In this document: in pieces, positions 15,716 through 23,634 of the stretch
Numbering within the stretch: position 1 is the first letter of the stretch
Layout of the letters: the number at the start of each line of letters is the position of its first letter
Source of the DNA: JAPHSX01 sp050298555
GTDB lineage: Bacteria > Pseudomonadota > Gammaproteobacteria > Thiohalomonadales > Thiohalomonadaceae
Assembly (NCBI GenBank): GCA_050298555.1
Contig: JBNKUL010000043.1
Coordinates: forward strand, 1-37,885
Length of the DNA stretch: 37,885 nt
Direction of reading: 5' to 3'
The notes under the pieces: model-generated
What the model was told of the DNA's origin: nothing
The model's input: the letters and a program-made list of their open reading frames with translations, nothing else
The model's database searches: none
Position numbers and translations under genes: made by a program

Positions 15716-17049
15716 AGCTCGTCCTCGATGCGCGCATAGAGGTCGTGCTCATCTGCCGCGACGATGGTGGCATCGACCACGTCCCCCGGCTCCAGGCCGT
15801 GCCCGTTCTCGATAACCACGACGCCGTCGATCTCCGGTGCCTCGGCGTAGCTGCGGCCGATGGCCTGGTCGCCTTCGATCTCGTCGATGATCACGGTGTA
15901 GTTATTGCCGACGCGCTGTTGCAGTTTGTCGGCACTGATCGCGGCCTGGAGCTCCATGAAGCGCTCCAGGCGCTCCTGCTTGACCTCTTCGGGCACCGGG
16001 TCGGCCAGTTCGTTGGCCTCGGCCCCCTCCACCGGTGAGTAGGTGAAGGCGCCGGCACGGTCGAGTTTGGCCTGGCGCAGGAACTCGAGCAGCATCTCGA
16101 AGTCCTCTTCGGTCTCGCCGGGGAAGCCGACGATGAAGGTGGAGCGCAGGGCGATCTCGGGGATCTGCTCGCGCCATTTGGCGATGCGCTGCAGTATCCC
16201 CTCGACGTCGCCGGGGCGGCGCATCGCCTTCAATATCTTCGGGCTGGCGTGCTGCAGCGGGATGTCGAGGTAGGGGAGCACCAGCCCCTCGGCCATCAAC
16301 TCCACCAGCCTGTCGACCTTGGGATAGGGATAGACGTAGTGCAGACGCACCCAGGCGCCGAGGTTGCTGAGCTGGCGCACCAGGGACTCGATGTCGGTCT
16401 TGAGGGGGCGCCCCTCCCAGAAGTCGGTACGGTATTTGACGTCGACGCCGTAGGCGGCGGTGTCCTGGGCGACGATGAGCAGCTCCTGCACGCCGCCGTT
16501 GACCAGCTTCTCCGCCTCTTCGAGGATGGCACCTATGGGGCGGCTGAAGAGCTTGCCGCGCATGCTGGGGATGATGCAGAAGGTACAGCTCTGGTTACAC
16601 CCCTCGGCGATCTTGATATAGGCGTAGTGGGGCGGCGTGAGCTTGATGCCACCCTTGGGCACCAGGTCTTCGAAGGGGTCGTGGCTGGGCGGCAGGTGCT
16701 TGTGGATCGCCGCCATGGTCTCATCCAGCGAGTCGGGGCCGGTCACCGCCAGCACCTGCGGGTGGGCCGACTCGATCACCCCCTCCTTGGCGCCGAGGCA
16801 GCCGGTGACGATTACCTTGCCGTTCTCCGCCAGCGCCTCACCGATGGTCTCCAGCGACTCCTCCACCGCCTCGTCGATAAAGCCGCAGGTGTTGACGATG
16901 ACCAGCTCGGCCTCTTCGTAGCTGGGAGAGATGTGGTATCCCTCGGCGCGCAGGCGGGTGAGGATGCGCTCGGCGTCGACGGTGGCCTTGGGGCAGCCGA
17001 GGCTGACGAAGCCTACCTTGGGGATATGGCGGGAGAGGTTGAGGGGCAT
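15712..17049 (-). CDS. rimO: Ribosomal protein S12 methylthiotransferase
   Basis: A 445-aa radical-SAM enzyme that adds a methylthio group to Asp88 of ribosomal protein S12. The N-terminal UPF0004 domain carries three cluster cysteines in LGCPKATVDAE, VNTCGFI and VTGCLGAKEG. The radical-SAM cluster motif is CNQSCTFCIIPSMRG. A C-terminal TRAM-type domain ends the protein. LGCPKA.VD near the start separates RimO from MiaB. The ATG at 17049 fits the usual RimO start; an in-frame TTG at 17070 is the alternative and adds seven residues. The stop codon lies inside a palindromic repeat. It is divergent from the aldo/keto reductase gene. Confidence 0.97.
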   Translation of the reverse strand: MPLNLSRHIPKVGFVSLGCPKATVDAERILTRLRAEGYHISPSYEEAELVIVNTCGFIDEAVEESLETIGEALAENGKVIVTGCLGAKEGVIESAHPQVLAVTGPDSLDETMAAIHKHLPPSHDPFEDLVPKGGIKLTPPHYAYIKIAEGCNQSCTFCIIPSMRGKLFSRPIGAILEEAEKLVNGGVQELLIVAQDTAAYGVDVKYRTDFWEGRPLKTDIESLVRQLSNLGAWVRLHYVYPYPKVDRLVELMAEGLVLPYLDIPLQHASPKILKAMRRPGDVEGILQRIAKWREQIPEIALRSTFIVGFPGETEEDFEMLLEFLRQAKLDRAGAFTYSPVEGAEANELADPVPEEVKQERLERFMELQAAISADKLQQRVGNNYTVIIDEIEGDQAIGRSYAEAPEIDGVVVIENGHGLEPGDVVDATIVAADEHDLYARIEDEL

Positions 17050-17170
17050 AACGGGCGTTCCAGCGGACAAAAGGGGATTTTATCAGCCTTCTGCCCTCAA
17101 CCACAGCGCCCTGCAGAGCGGCCATTTCCGCTACACTGCACCCCATCACCAGATTCAGCGGGGAGTCAGT

Positions 17171-18214
17171 ATGAAATACAACGAGCTTGGCAACAGCGGG
17201 CTGCGGGTCAGCCGTATCTGCCTCGGCACCATGACCTTTGGCGAGCAGAACAGTGAGGCCGAGGGGCACGCCCAACTCAATTACGCCGTGGCGCAGGGGG
17301 TGAACTTCATCGATACCGCCGAGCTCTACGCCATCCCCCCCAGGGCGGAGACCTACGGTCGCACCGAGTCGATCATCGGCAGCTGGCTGAAGCATAGCGG
17401 TAAGCGGGATGAGGTGGTGTTGGCCTCGAAAATCGCAGGTCCCGGCCCCGGCTGGATCGACCACATTCGCGGTGGCCACTCCGCGTTTAACCGCCACCAC
17501 ATCGAGAGCGCCCTGCACGACAGCCTCAAGCGTCTGGGCACCGACTATCTCGACCTCTACCAGCTGCACTGGCCGGAGCGGCAGACCAACTACTTCGGCA
17601 GGCTGGGCTATGAGCACAGCGAGCCCAACGACTTCACCCCCATCGAGGAGACCCTTGGGGTATTGCAGGAGCAGATCGAGGCGGGGAAGATCCGCGCCAT
17701 CGGCCTCTCCAACGAGACCGCCTGGGGCACGATGAAATTCCTGCAGCTGGCCGAACAGCTGGGGCTGCCACGTGTAGTGAGCGTGCAGAACCCCTACAGC
17801 CTGCTCAACCGCAGCTTCGAGGTAGGGCTGGCCGAGGTGGCCCACCGTGAACAGGTGGGGCTGCTCGCCTACTCGCCGCTGGGCTTCGGCGTCCTCTCCG
17901 GCAAGTACGTAGAGGGCAGCAGTAGCGAACGAGACCGCATCAACCGCTGGCCCGACTACAACCGCTACACCAACGAGCAGGCCACGGCGGCCACCCGCGA
18001 ATATGCGGCACTGGCAAGGGAGCACGGCCTCAGTCCCGCGCAGCTGGCGCTGGCCTATGTGAACAGCCGCCCCTTCCTTGCCGCCAACATCATCGGCGCC
18101 ACCACCATGGCGCAGCTGGAGGAGAATATCGCCTCTATCGACATCCGCCTCAGCGACAACCTGCTGGCGGGGATAGAGGCGATCCACACCCGCCACCCCT
18201 ACCCCAGCCCCTGA
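17171..18214 (+). CDS. tas: Tas-like NADP-dependent aldo/keto reductase
   Basis: A 347-aa cytosolic reductase closely resembling E. coli Tas (346 aa), sharing GTMTFGEQNSEAE-HAQL near the N-terminus and NPYSLLNRSFEVGLAEV. The catalytic tetrad is complete: Asp48 and Tyr53 (FIDTAELY), Lys87 (ASK) and His133 (LHWP). The C-terminal cofactor motif GATTMAQLEENI is present. The physiological substrate of Tas is not settled. The ATG at 17171 follows GGGAG at good spacing. The gene is divergent from rimO and is followed after 75 bases by the GST gene, which has its own promoter. Confidence 0.93.
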   Translation: MKYNELGNSGLRVSRICLGTMTFGEQNSEAEGHAQLNYAVAQGVNFIDTAELYAIPPRAETYGRTESIIGSWLKHSGKRDEVVLASKIAGPGPGWIDHIRGGHSAFNRHHIESALHDSLKRLGTDYLDLYQLHWPERQTNYFGRLGYEHSEPNDFTPIEETLGVLQEQIEAGKIRAIGLSNETAWGTMKFLQLAEQLGLPRVVSVQNPYSLLNRSFEVGLAEVAHREQVGLLAYSPLGFGVLSGKYVEGSSSERDRINRWPDYNRYTNEQATAATREYAALAREHGLSPAQLALAYVNSRPFLAANIIGATTMAQLEENIASIDIRLSDNLLAGIEAIHTRHPYPSP

Positions 18215-18228
18215 CTGAGGCGTGCCGT

Positions 18229-18257
18229 TTGCCTCGCTGGGCCCATCTTTTTATGAT
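18229..18257 (+). promoter_or_regulatory. Sigma-70 promoter of the GST gene
   Basis: TTGCCT (18229-18234), a 17-base spacer and TATGAT (18252-18257) lie 32 bases before the GST start codon. The -35 matches 4 of 6 and the -10 matches 5 of 6. Confidence 0.65.
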
Positions 18258-18289
18258 GGTCGCCTAATAACCAGAAACAGGAACACACC

Positions 18290-18946
18290 ATGAAACCGGA
18301 ACTCGTCAGCTTCAAGATCTGCCCATTCGTCCAGCGCTCGGTCATCGTGCTTAAGGAGAAGGGTGTCGACTACGACATCAGCTACATCAATCCGATGGAC
18401 CCGCCCGACTGGTTTAAGGCGATCTCACCGCTGGGCAAGGTGCCACTGCTCAAGGTGGGCGACGATGTAGTGTTCGAGTCGGCGGTGATCATGGAGTACC
18501 TGGATGAGGTCAACCCGCCCTCGCTCCACCCCGCCGATCCGCTACGCAAGGCGCACAACCGCGCCTGGATCGAGTTCGCCTCCACCCTCTTTATGTGCCA
18601 GTTCAACATGGTGATGGCGAAGGAGCAGGAGGCGTGCGACAACGCCGAGCAGGAGCTGCGCGGCAAACTGGCGCTGGTGAATGAACAGGTTGCTGGACCG
18701 TTCTTTAACGGCGAGGCCTTCTCCCTGGTGGATGCCGCCTACGCGCCGCTGTTCATGCGCATGGCGCTGCTGGAGGCGTGGTGCCCGATGGGGCTGCTGG
18801 AGGGAATGCCGAAGATGCAGGCCTGGTCGGAACGGCTGCTGGCGCGCCCATCGGTGCAGAACTCGGTGGTGGACGAGCTGCCGCAGCTCTATCGCGGCCA
18901 TATCAGTAACAGTGGTGGCTATGGTGCGGAGCGCTTTGGCGAGTAG
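18290..18946 (+). CDS. Glutathione S-transferase family protein
   Basis: A 218-aa protein with an N-terminal thioredoxin fold and an all-helical C-terminal domain. The active-site region ICPFVQRSVIVLKEKG has Cys11 in a CPFVQR context, as in omega-class and dehydroascorbate-reductase-like GSTs, which form mixed disulphides rather than conjugating. The glutathione-binding turn GKVPLLKV, the FESAVIMEYLDE segment and the C-terminal FSLVDAAYAPLF capping motif are typical. SspA-like regulators belong to the same superfamily, but the active-site cysteine favours an enzyme. It has its own promoter and ends at a strong terminator. Confidence 0.9.
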   Translation: MKPELVSFKICPFVQRSVIVLKEKGVDYDISYINPMDPPDWFKAISPLGKVPLLKVGDDVVFESAVIMEYLDEVNPPSLHPADPLRKAHNRAWIEFASTLFMCQFNMVMAKEQEACDNAEQELRGKLALVNEQVAGPFFNGEAFSLVDAAYAPLFMRMALLEAWCPMGLLEGMPKMQAWSERLLARPSVQNSVVDELPQLYRGHISNSGGYGAERFGE

Positions 18947-18966
18947 CGGCACAAAGCTGAAGAGAC

Positions 18967-18997
18967 AAAAAAAGCCCCTGTAACAGGGGCTTTTTTT
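18967..18997. terminator. Bidirectional terminator between GST and SH3 genes
   Basis: AGCCCCTG-TAA-CAGGGGCT is flanked by A-runs on the left and T-runs on the right, so it should end transcripts from both convergent genes. Confidence 0.92.
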
Positions 18998-19029
18998 ATT
19001 GCCGCTCATCGAAAGCAGAGGACGGGGAA

Positions 19030-19620
19030 CTAAATCTCCAGGCCACCAATGCGCTCGGCCACGCGCCGCTTGTCCCAGCGCACGCCGAGGAAGAAACCGG
19101 CGGCAAAGAGGGCGAGGAAAAGGGCCGCCATCACCATCCAGCTGTTGCCCTCGGCCTGCTGCTCCTCTTTCAGCTCACCTTGCGTGGTGGCTAACTGCTG
19201 CTTGAGCGAGGCGTTCTCCTGTTCCAGGGCGGAGAGCTTTGCCCTCCCCTCTTCTTCGCTCTGCTGGCTCTGCGCCAACTCCGCTCGCAGTGTCTCGGTC
19301 TCGCCCTTCACCGCTTCATGCTTGCGCTGCAAGGCGGCAAGGAGCTCACGGGCGGGTAGTTCATTGCTGACATACTTGTCGCTCACCCAGCCCTCGGTAC
19401 CCTTCTCGGTACGTACCCGGATAAAGTTATCCTTCTTGTCCAACACCGTCAGCTTGTCACCGGTGGTCACCACGGCGATCGACCTCTCCTTGGAACTGGG
19501 TGCGGGGCGCACCCCCAACCGCAGCTCGTCACGCACGTAGACCACCTCCGCCGCGAGGGCGCTGTGGCAGAGCAGTAACAGGAGTGTGGTGAGTAGTCCT
19601 TTATACATATGCTGTGTCAT
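19030..19620 (-). CDS. TIGR04211-type SH3 and coiled-coil membrane protein (YgiM-like)
   Basis: A 196-aa protein with a signal peptide (LLTTLLLLLCHSALAAE), a bacterial SH3 domain (~25-90: YVRDELRLGVRPAPSS, VLDKKDNFIRVRT, EGWVSDKYVS), a Gln/Glu-rich coiled coil (~95-155) and a C-terminal membrane helix (SWMVMAALFLALFAAGFFLG) with a basic tail. This layout is that of the E. coli YgiM family, so the SH3 domain is periplasmic and tethered by the C-terminus. Its function is not firmly known. The first ATG is used here; another ATG four codons in (19608) is equally possible. It lies 51 bases downstream of the Rieske gene on the same strand. Confidence 0.9.
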   Translation of the reverse strand: MTQHMYKGLLTTLLLLLCHSALAAEVVYVRDELRLGVRPAPSSKERSIAVVTTGDKLTVLDKKDNFIRVRTEKGTEGWVSDKYVSNELPARELLAALQRKHEAVKGETETLRAELAQSQQSEEEGRAKLSALEQENASLKQQLATTQGELKEEQQAEGNSWMVMAALFLALFAAGFFLGVRWDKRRVAERIGGLEI

Positions 19621-19671
19621 AGCCGGTTATTATTTTCCTCATCCTAACACACCTAATAAAAAAACAAAGGG

Positions 19672-20007
19672 TTAGTGACCTTTTAGAGAAATCACTCCAG
19701 CTTCAAGGGTAATTGGTACCGGAGTCAGCGAACGGCCGCTGCACGGTCCGTAGACGCAGTAACCGTCCTCCAGGCGAAACAACGCCCCGTGGAGTGCGCA
19801 CTGGACGAACTCTTTCTCGAATGTCAGGAAATTATCGGGCATCCAGTTCAGGGTGGCGCCGGTGTGGGGGCAGGCGTTGCGGTAGGCCACCACCCCATCC
19901 CCCAGCCGCAACAGGAAGGCGGCTTGCGTCTCTCCCTCCAGGGTAAGCTCGAACTCACGGCACTGGCGGTCGGCAAGTTCATCCAGGCGACAGATCACCT
20001 TGCCCAT
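19672..20007 (-). CDS. Small Rieske [2Fe-2S] protein
   Basis: A 111-aa soluble Rieske-type ferredoxin. The cluster ligands are Cys46-x-His48 (CPHTG) and Cys70-x2-His73 (CALHG), separated by the usual ~20-residue stretch, within a beta-rich fold. It resembles the stand-alone Rieske proteins related to NirD and to dioxygenase ferredoxins. No partner reductase or oxygenase is nearby. Its ATG shares a base with the stop codon of the AEC transporter (TGATG), so translation is probably coupled. A longer in-frame start at 20034 would run into the transporter gene and is less likely. The electron acceptor is unknown. Confidence 0.88.
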   Translation of the reverse strand: MGKVICRLDELADRQCREFELTLEGETQAAFLLRLGDGVVAYRNACPHTGATLNWMPDNFLTFEKEFVQCALHGALFRLEDGYCVYGPCSGRSLTPVPITLEAGVISLKGH

Positions 20008-20927
20008 CAGCCGCCCCCCAGCCAGGCAAACCACAGCGGCAGGGTCACCGCACTGAGCGCGGTACTCAGGGTCACGGCCATGGCGTAGAGGCTGCTGTCG
20101 AGGCGGTAGCGGTCACACAACACGATACCCAGCACCATACTCGGCATCGCCGCCTCCAGCACCACGGCGGTACGCACCTCGCCGGCCAGACCGATAAGGT
20201 CGCTACTCCACACGATCAGTAGCGGTGTCAGCAACAGCTGAATCACCACCACCGGCAATACCAGTCCCAGGTGTGTGCCCCAACCCGCGCCCCAGCGTAG
20301 CCCCAGCCCCAGGGAGAAGAGCATCAGCGGCACCACCCCGGCAGCCAGCAGGACGAGCGTGCCGCCGAAGGCTGAGGGCAGGGGCACCGCCAGCAGGTTG
20401 AGCAGCACGCCCAGCAGCGCCGCCCACAGCGGCGGCACCCGCAACAGGTTCTTGAGCGGGTGCGCGCGCTCCTCGGCATGACCAAAGTGGTGCGCCAGCA
20501 TCACTCCGACACTGAGCAGCAGTGGTGTGCAGGCAAAGAGGTCGTACTGCACCGCCACGCTGCGCGCCCAACTGCCCAGGGTCGCCTCCAGCACCGGTAG
20601 ACCCATGTAGGTGGCATTGGGAAAGGCGGCCGCCAGCAGCAGCGCCCCCAGGGCGGCGGCTTCGGGACGGCGGCGCATAAACCACAACCAGGCCGCCCCC
20701 ATCCCGGCACCCACCCCCAGCATCGCCATCAGCGCCACCCGTACCGCGTCGAGGCTGAGCGGCGCCCGCCACAACACCACCAGCACCAGCGCGGGTAACA
20801 GCAGCGCATAGACCAGTCCGGTAAGGTTGCGGCGCAGCACATCCGCCTCCAGCCCCTGCGGGGTGAAGAGGCGCCACAGCACGCCGCACAGAATCAGGCC
20901 GCCGGTCTGCAGGATGACCTCGTACAC
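20007..20927 (-). CDS. AEC-family (auxin efflux carrier-like) transporter
   Basis: A 306-aa inner-membrane protein with about ten hydrophobic segments in two halves. The first half carries LLLPALVLVVLW and FPNATYMGLPVLEATLG, the second GVVPLMLFSLGLGLRWG and AAMPSMVLGIVLCDRY. These are the signature regions of the AEC/MdcF/YwkB family, which moves organic acids such as malate or malonate in characterised cases. The substrate here is not evident. The start is GTG with AGG a few bases upstream, 6 bases after the yjbQ stop. The stop overlaps the Rieske start, so the three form one operon. Confidence 0.9.
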   Translation of the reverse strand: MYEVILQTGGLILCGVLWRLFTPQGLEADVLRRNLTGLVYALLLPALVLVVLWRAPLSLDAVRVALMAMLGVGAGMGAAWLWFMRRRPEAAALGALLLAAAFPNATYMGLPVLEATLGSWARSVAVQYDLFACTPLLLSVGVMLAHHFGHAEERAHPLKNLLRVPPLWAALLGVLLNLLAVPLPSAFGGTLVLLAAGVVPLMLFSLGLGLRWGAGWGTHLGLVLPVVVIQLLLTPLLIVWSSDLIGLAGEVRTAVVLEAAMPSMVLGIVLCDRYRLDSSLYAMAVTLSTALSAVTLPLWFAWLGGG

Positions 20928-20933
20928 CTTCGC

Positions 20934-21341
20934 CTATTCCCCCAGGTGGACGATAAGGCGGCGACGCCCGCCGCCGTGGCGGTGCTCCCACAGGTAGATC
21001 CCCTGCCAGGTGCCCAGGGCAAGTCGGCCGTGCAGTATCGGGATGGAGAGCGAGGTGGCGGTGAGTGCGGTCTTGATGTGCGAAGGCATATCATCCGGCC
21101 CCTCGTGAGTGTGGGTAAACAACGGGTCGTTCTCCGGTACCAGGCGGTTGAGCCAGTTTTCCAGGTCGCGCCGCGCCGAGGGGTCGGCGTTCTCCTGTAT
21201 CGTCAGGCTGGCCGAGGTGTGCTGCAGAAACAGTGTGCAGAGCCCCTCCTCCAGGCCGGACTCATTCACCAGGGCCGCCACCTCATGGGTGATCTCGTGC
21301 AGCCCCTGTCGCCCGCCACCGAGTACCAACTCTCTAACCAC
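20934..21341 (-). CDS. yjbQ: YjbQ-family (UPF0047) protein
   Basis: A 135-aa protein of the YjbQ/UPF0047 family, small trimeric beta-barrel proteins with a weak thiamine-phosphate-synthase activity reported for E. coli YjbQ. The family motifs LQHTSASLTIQENADP, GPDDMPSHIKTAL and LALGTWQGIYLWEHR are all present and include the conserved His and Glu residues. The start codon is GTG, well supported by GAGGAGG 4 bases upstream. It is the first gene of the yjbQ-AEC-Rieske operon. A 15-bp perfect palindrome lies 35 bases upstream. Family is certain; in-cell role is not. Confidence 0.93.
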   Translation of the reverse strand: MVRELVLGGGRQGLHEITHEVAALVNESGLEEGLCTLFLQHTSASLTIQENADPSARRDLENWLNRLVPENDPLFTHTHEGPDDMPSHIKTALTATSLSIPILHGRLALGTWQGIYLWEHRHGGGRRRLIVHLGE

Positions 21342-21376
21342 AACGCCTCCTCAAAGGGAAAAACAAACTACATATT

Positions 21377-21391
21377 GCATGCGGCGCATGC
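21377..21391. promoter_or_regulatory. 15-bp perfect palindrome in the yjbQ/HU divergent region
   Basis: GCATGCG-G-CGCATGC is a perfect 7-1-7 inverted repeat located between the divergent yjbQ operon and the HU-like gene. It could be an operator. On the minus strand a weak TTGGTG / CAATAT promoter pair with a 17-base spacer brackets it. Confidence 0.4.
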
Positions 21392-21537
21392 TACCACCAA
21401 AGGTATTGCAATAAAAAATGCATAAATCCGGGGGATTTCTCGACTTTTTTCTTGTTTTTTACCGTAATGCCATCCAAAATTTGCTGCGTCATAGAGTTAT
21501 TCCAACGTCCCAGTTACCACAGTCAGGAGAAGCCCCG

Positions 21538-22002
21538 ATGGTTGCAAAGAAAAAAGCCGCAGCAAAGAAGGCCACCGCCAAGAAGAAGGTTGTCGCCAAG
21601 AAGAAGGTCGTTACCAAAAAGAAGGTAGCAACCAAGAAGGCCGCCGTTAAGAAGGCCGCACCCAAGGCCGCCGCCGCGAAGAAGATCACCGCGATCCGCG
21701 AGCCGATGACCAAGTCCGCTCTCTACGCCACCATCGCCGAGCGCACCGAGGTTTCCAAGAAGGACGTTGCCCGTGTCTTCGAGGAACTGACCGACCTCAT
21801 CGACGGTCACGTACGCAAGCGTGCCTGCGGCAGCTTCACCCTGCCCGGCCTGCTGAAGATCACCACCGTGAAGAAGCCTGCCAAGAAGGCGCGCAAGGGC
21901 ATCAACCCCTTCACCGGCGAGGAGACCATGTTCAAGGCCAAGCCCGCTTCGGTTCAGGTCAAGGTTCGCCCGCTGAAGAAGCTGAAGGATTTCGCCAGCT
22001 AA
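21538..22002 (+). CDS. HU-family nucleoid protein with histone-H1-like lysine-rich N-terminal tail
   Basis: A 154-aa DNA-binding protein. Residues 1-52 are almost only Lys, Ala and Val (AKKKAAAKK, then three KKKVV/A repeats), like the tails of histone-H1-like bacterial proteins. Residues ~57-150 are an HU/IHF domain: TKSALYATIAERTEVSKKDV, LIDGHVRKRACGSFTLPGL and the DNA-clasping arm ARKGINPFTGEETMFKAKPAS. The domain replaces the usual GxG turn with ACGSFTLPG. CAGGAG lies 8 bases before the chosen ATG. An upstream ATG at 21418 would add 40 hydrophobic residues unrelated to the family, so I rejected it. It is monocistronic, with a terminator 25 bases downstream. Confidence 0.93.
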   Translation: MVAKKKAAAKKATAKKKVVAKKKVVTKKKVATKKAAVKKAAPKAAAAKKITAIREPMTKSALYATIAERTEVSKKDVARVFEELTDLIDGHVRKRACGSFTLPGLLKITTVKKPAKKARKGINPFTGEETMFKAKPASVQVKVRPLKKLKDFAS

Positions 22003-22021
22003 GCTGCGCGACAATCCAGAC

Positions 22022-22050
22022 GAAGAAGGGGGCCTCGGCCCCCTTTTTTG
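22022..22050 (+). terminator. Intrinsic terminator after HU-like gene
   Basis: GGGGGC-CTCG-GCCCCC (22028-22043) is followed by six T. A second small palindrome, GCCTGGCCGCCAGGC, follows directly at 22053-22067. Confidence 0.92.
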
Positions 22051-22110
22051 TTGCCTGGCCGCCAGGCCTCCCCGCATAAGTGAAGAGTGGAATTACTGTA
22101 TAAGGAGTTA

Positions 22111-22132
22111 CTATCATTGAATTCACTGATAG
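22111..22132. promoter_or_regulatory. Near-perfect 22-bp palindrome upstream of the CBS gene
   Basis: CTATCA and TGATAG flank a TGAATTCA core; 10 of 11 base pairs match. A TATAAG -10-like hexamer (22099-22104) would place the transcription start at ~22111, so the palindrome would cover +1 to +22, a typical repressor position. The matching -35 is poor. Confidence 0.45.
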
Positions 22133-22227
22133 AAGGCGAAAAACATTCTGCGGCCGTTTAATTGAAATGGATTGGCCCATGCTTTATTCATAGTACCCAG
22201 GTAATCCAAACAATACGGAGGAGACCT

Positions 22228-22833
22228 ATGAATACCGATAACTACAACGCGCTTGAATACTCCACCCTCAAGCCGGAGACCACATACCACCGGCCGCGTC
22301 AGGCCCTCCCGGAGCGCGTTAGCGCCAACAGCCCCGCCACCGATGTGATGACCGACTTCACCAAGGTGGCGGCCATCTCCATGGGGCCCTGTGCCAATAT
22401 CGACAACGCCGAACAACGCATGATCGCCAGTAACGTTCGCCTGCTGCTGGTCACCGAGCAGTCGAACAAAATTCTCGGCATCATCACCCTGACCGATATC
22501 CAGGGCGACCGGCCGATGAAGTACCTGCAGAAGATCGGCGGCGGCAAGCGCGAAGACATCTACCTGCAGGACATCATGACCGCCGCCGACTCACTCGATG
22601 TGTTGCATATGAAGGATGTGGAAAAGGCCCTGGTCGGCGATATTGTCGAGACCATGAAGCGGGTCGGTCGCCAGCACGCCCTGGTCGTCGATGAGGATGA
22701 GGCGGGTAACCAGACCCTGCGCGGCATCTTCTCCACCAAGCAGATCAGCAAGCAGCTGGGCATCGAGATCGACACCGCGGAGATCGCCCGCACCTTCGCC
22801 GAACTGGAAGAGGCACTGATGGCGAACGCCTAA
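22228..22833 (+). CDS. CBS-domain-pair protein
   Basis: A 201-aa soluble protein made almost wholly of two CBS motifs. The first (~38-105) contains VMTDFTKVAAISMGPCANIDNAEQRM, VRLLLVTEQ and ILGIITLTDIQGD. The second (~115-190) contains LQDIMTAADSLDVLHM, HALVVDEDEAGNQTLRGIFSTKQISKQLG. Such pairs bind adenosyl ligands (AMP, ATP, SAM) and sense energy state. No effector domain is fused, so it may act on a partner. The start is fixed by GGAGGAG 6 bases before the ATG at 22228. It has a long leader (175 bases after the HU terminator) containing a strong palindrome. Confidence 0.9.
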   Translation: MNTDNYNALEYSTLKPETTYHRPRQALPERVSANSPATDVMTDFTKVAAISMGPCANIDNAEQRMIASNVRLLLVTEQSNKILGIITLTDIQGDRPMKYLQKIGGGKREDIYLQDIMTAADSLDVLHMKDVEKALVGDIVETMKRVGRQHALVVDEDEAGNQTLRGIFSTKQISKQLGIEIDTAEIARTFAELEEALMANA

Positions 22834-22854
22834 CCCCCCCTGCGTCAGACAGAC

Positions 22855-22890
22855 AAAAAAAAACCGGTATCGTTTGATACCGGTTTTTTT
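22855..22890. terminator. Bidirectional terminator between CBS and YfaZ-like genes
   Basis: AAACCGGTATC-GTTT-GATACCGGTTT has an 11-bp stem with A-runs before and T-runs after, serving both convergent genes. Confidence 0.93.
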
Positions 22891-22909
22891 ATGCCTTCGA
22901 GAAAGGCGA

Positions 22910-23473
22910 TCAGAACATCATGCGGTAGCCGATGTGTATCCCCGAATCGGCCTCCCAATTGCCTGCGTCACCGAAATCGACCTCGATATCACGGGTACCC
23001 AGGTAGACGAAGGCCTGCGGCAGCACCTGGTAGTCGACCCTCAGTCCCACTTCGCGGTAGCTGTCGCTGTCCATGAAGGCGGTGATATCGGGGGCGTAGT
23101 AGAAGTGGGCTCCGATACCGAGGCGGGGGATCGGCGAGAAACGGGCGCTGCCGCCGAAGGCGACGGCGAGCATGTCTAAGTTGCCGGGAGTGGCATAGAG
23201 CAGACGTCCGCCCAGGCTGATGTCGAAGGTGCCCGACTTGCTCCAGTTTTCGCCGGAAACCATCATGCCGCCATGCAGGATGAGGTCGCTGTCGTTGTTG
23301 CTCTCCTCGGTATAGAGCAGCCCCACCTCACCGCTCAGCCCCTTGGTACTTTGCAGCTGCATGGTGTAGGTAGCGCGAAGCGCGTCACTCTTCAGGTTCA
23401 CATCGATGCTGTCGGCCAACACTGGCGTGGCACTCATGGCGCACAACAGGGCCACTCCTTTGTGAAGTTTCAT
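22910..23473 (-). CDS. YfaZ-like outer-membrane beta-barrel protein
   Basis: A 187-aa protein with a signal peptide (MKLHKGVALLCAMSATPVLA, cleavage before DSIDVNL). The mature part is made of alternating beta-strands: DSIDVNLKSDALRATYTMQL, GLSGEVGLLYTEE, GIHIGYRMMF. The DSIDVNL..D..R..Y opening and the terminal aromatic residue are features of the YfaZ family of small outer-membrane proteins of unknown function. The start at 23473 is chosen for the GAGGGTGGAT ribosome-binding site and the signal peptide; an ATG five codons upstream is possible. It is divergent from the haem c protein gene. Confidence 0.85.
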   Translation of the reverse strand: MKLHKGVALLCAMSATPVLADSIDVNLKSDALRATYTMQLQSTKGLSGEVGLLYTEESNNDSDLILHGGMMVSGENWSKSGTFDISLGGRLLYATPGNLDMLAVAFGGSARFSPIPRLGIGAHFYYAPDITAFMDSDSYREVGLRVDYQVLPQAFVYLGTRDIEVDFGDAGNWEADSGIHIGYRMMF

Positions 23474-23565
23474 ATCCACCCTCGTCATTCAATACAATTT
23501 ATAAAGCGTACCCCATGATAGCCAGATTTTAGCCGGGAAGACACCCTCGCTGCCCCAAGATGTGC

Positions 23566-23594
23566 TTGAGTTCTCCATTCCCCTGATTTATATA
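23566..23594 (+). promoter_or_regulatory. Promoter of the haem c protein gene
   Basis: TTGAGT (23566-23571), a 17-base spacer and TATATA (23589-23594) lie 41 bases before the start codon. Each hexamer matches 4 of 6. Confidence 0.5.
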
Positions 23595-23634
23595 TGCGAA
23601 GGGCCGCAGGCCGCTAACCACAGAGGAGTTCGAA

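Noticed and set aside
21418..21537. Upstream ATG extension of the HU-like gene
   Set aside because: The added 40 residues are hydrophobic and unrelated to HU proteins, and the ATG at 21538 has a good CAGGAG site.
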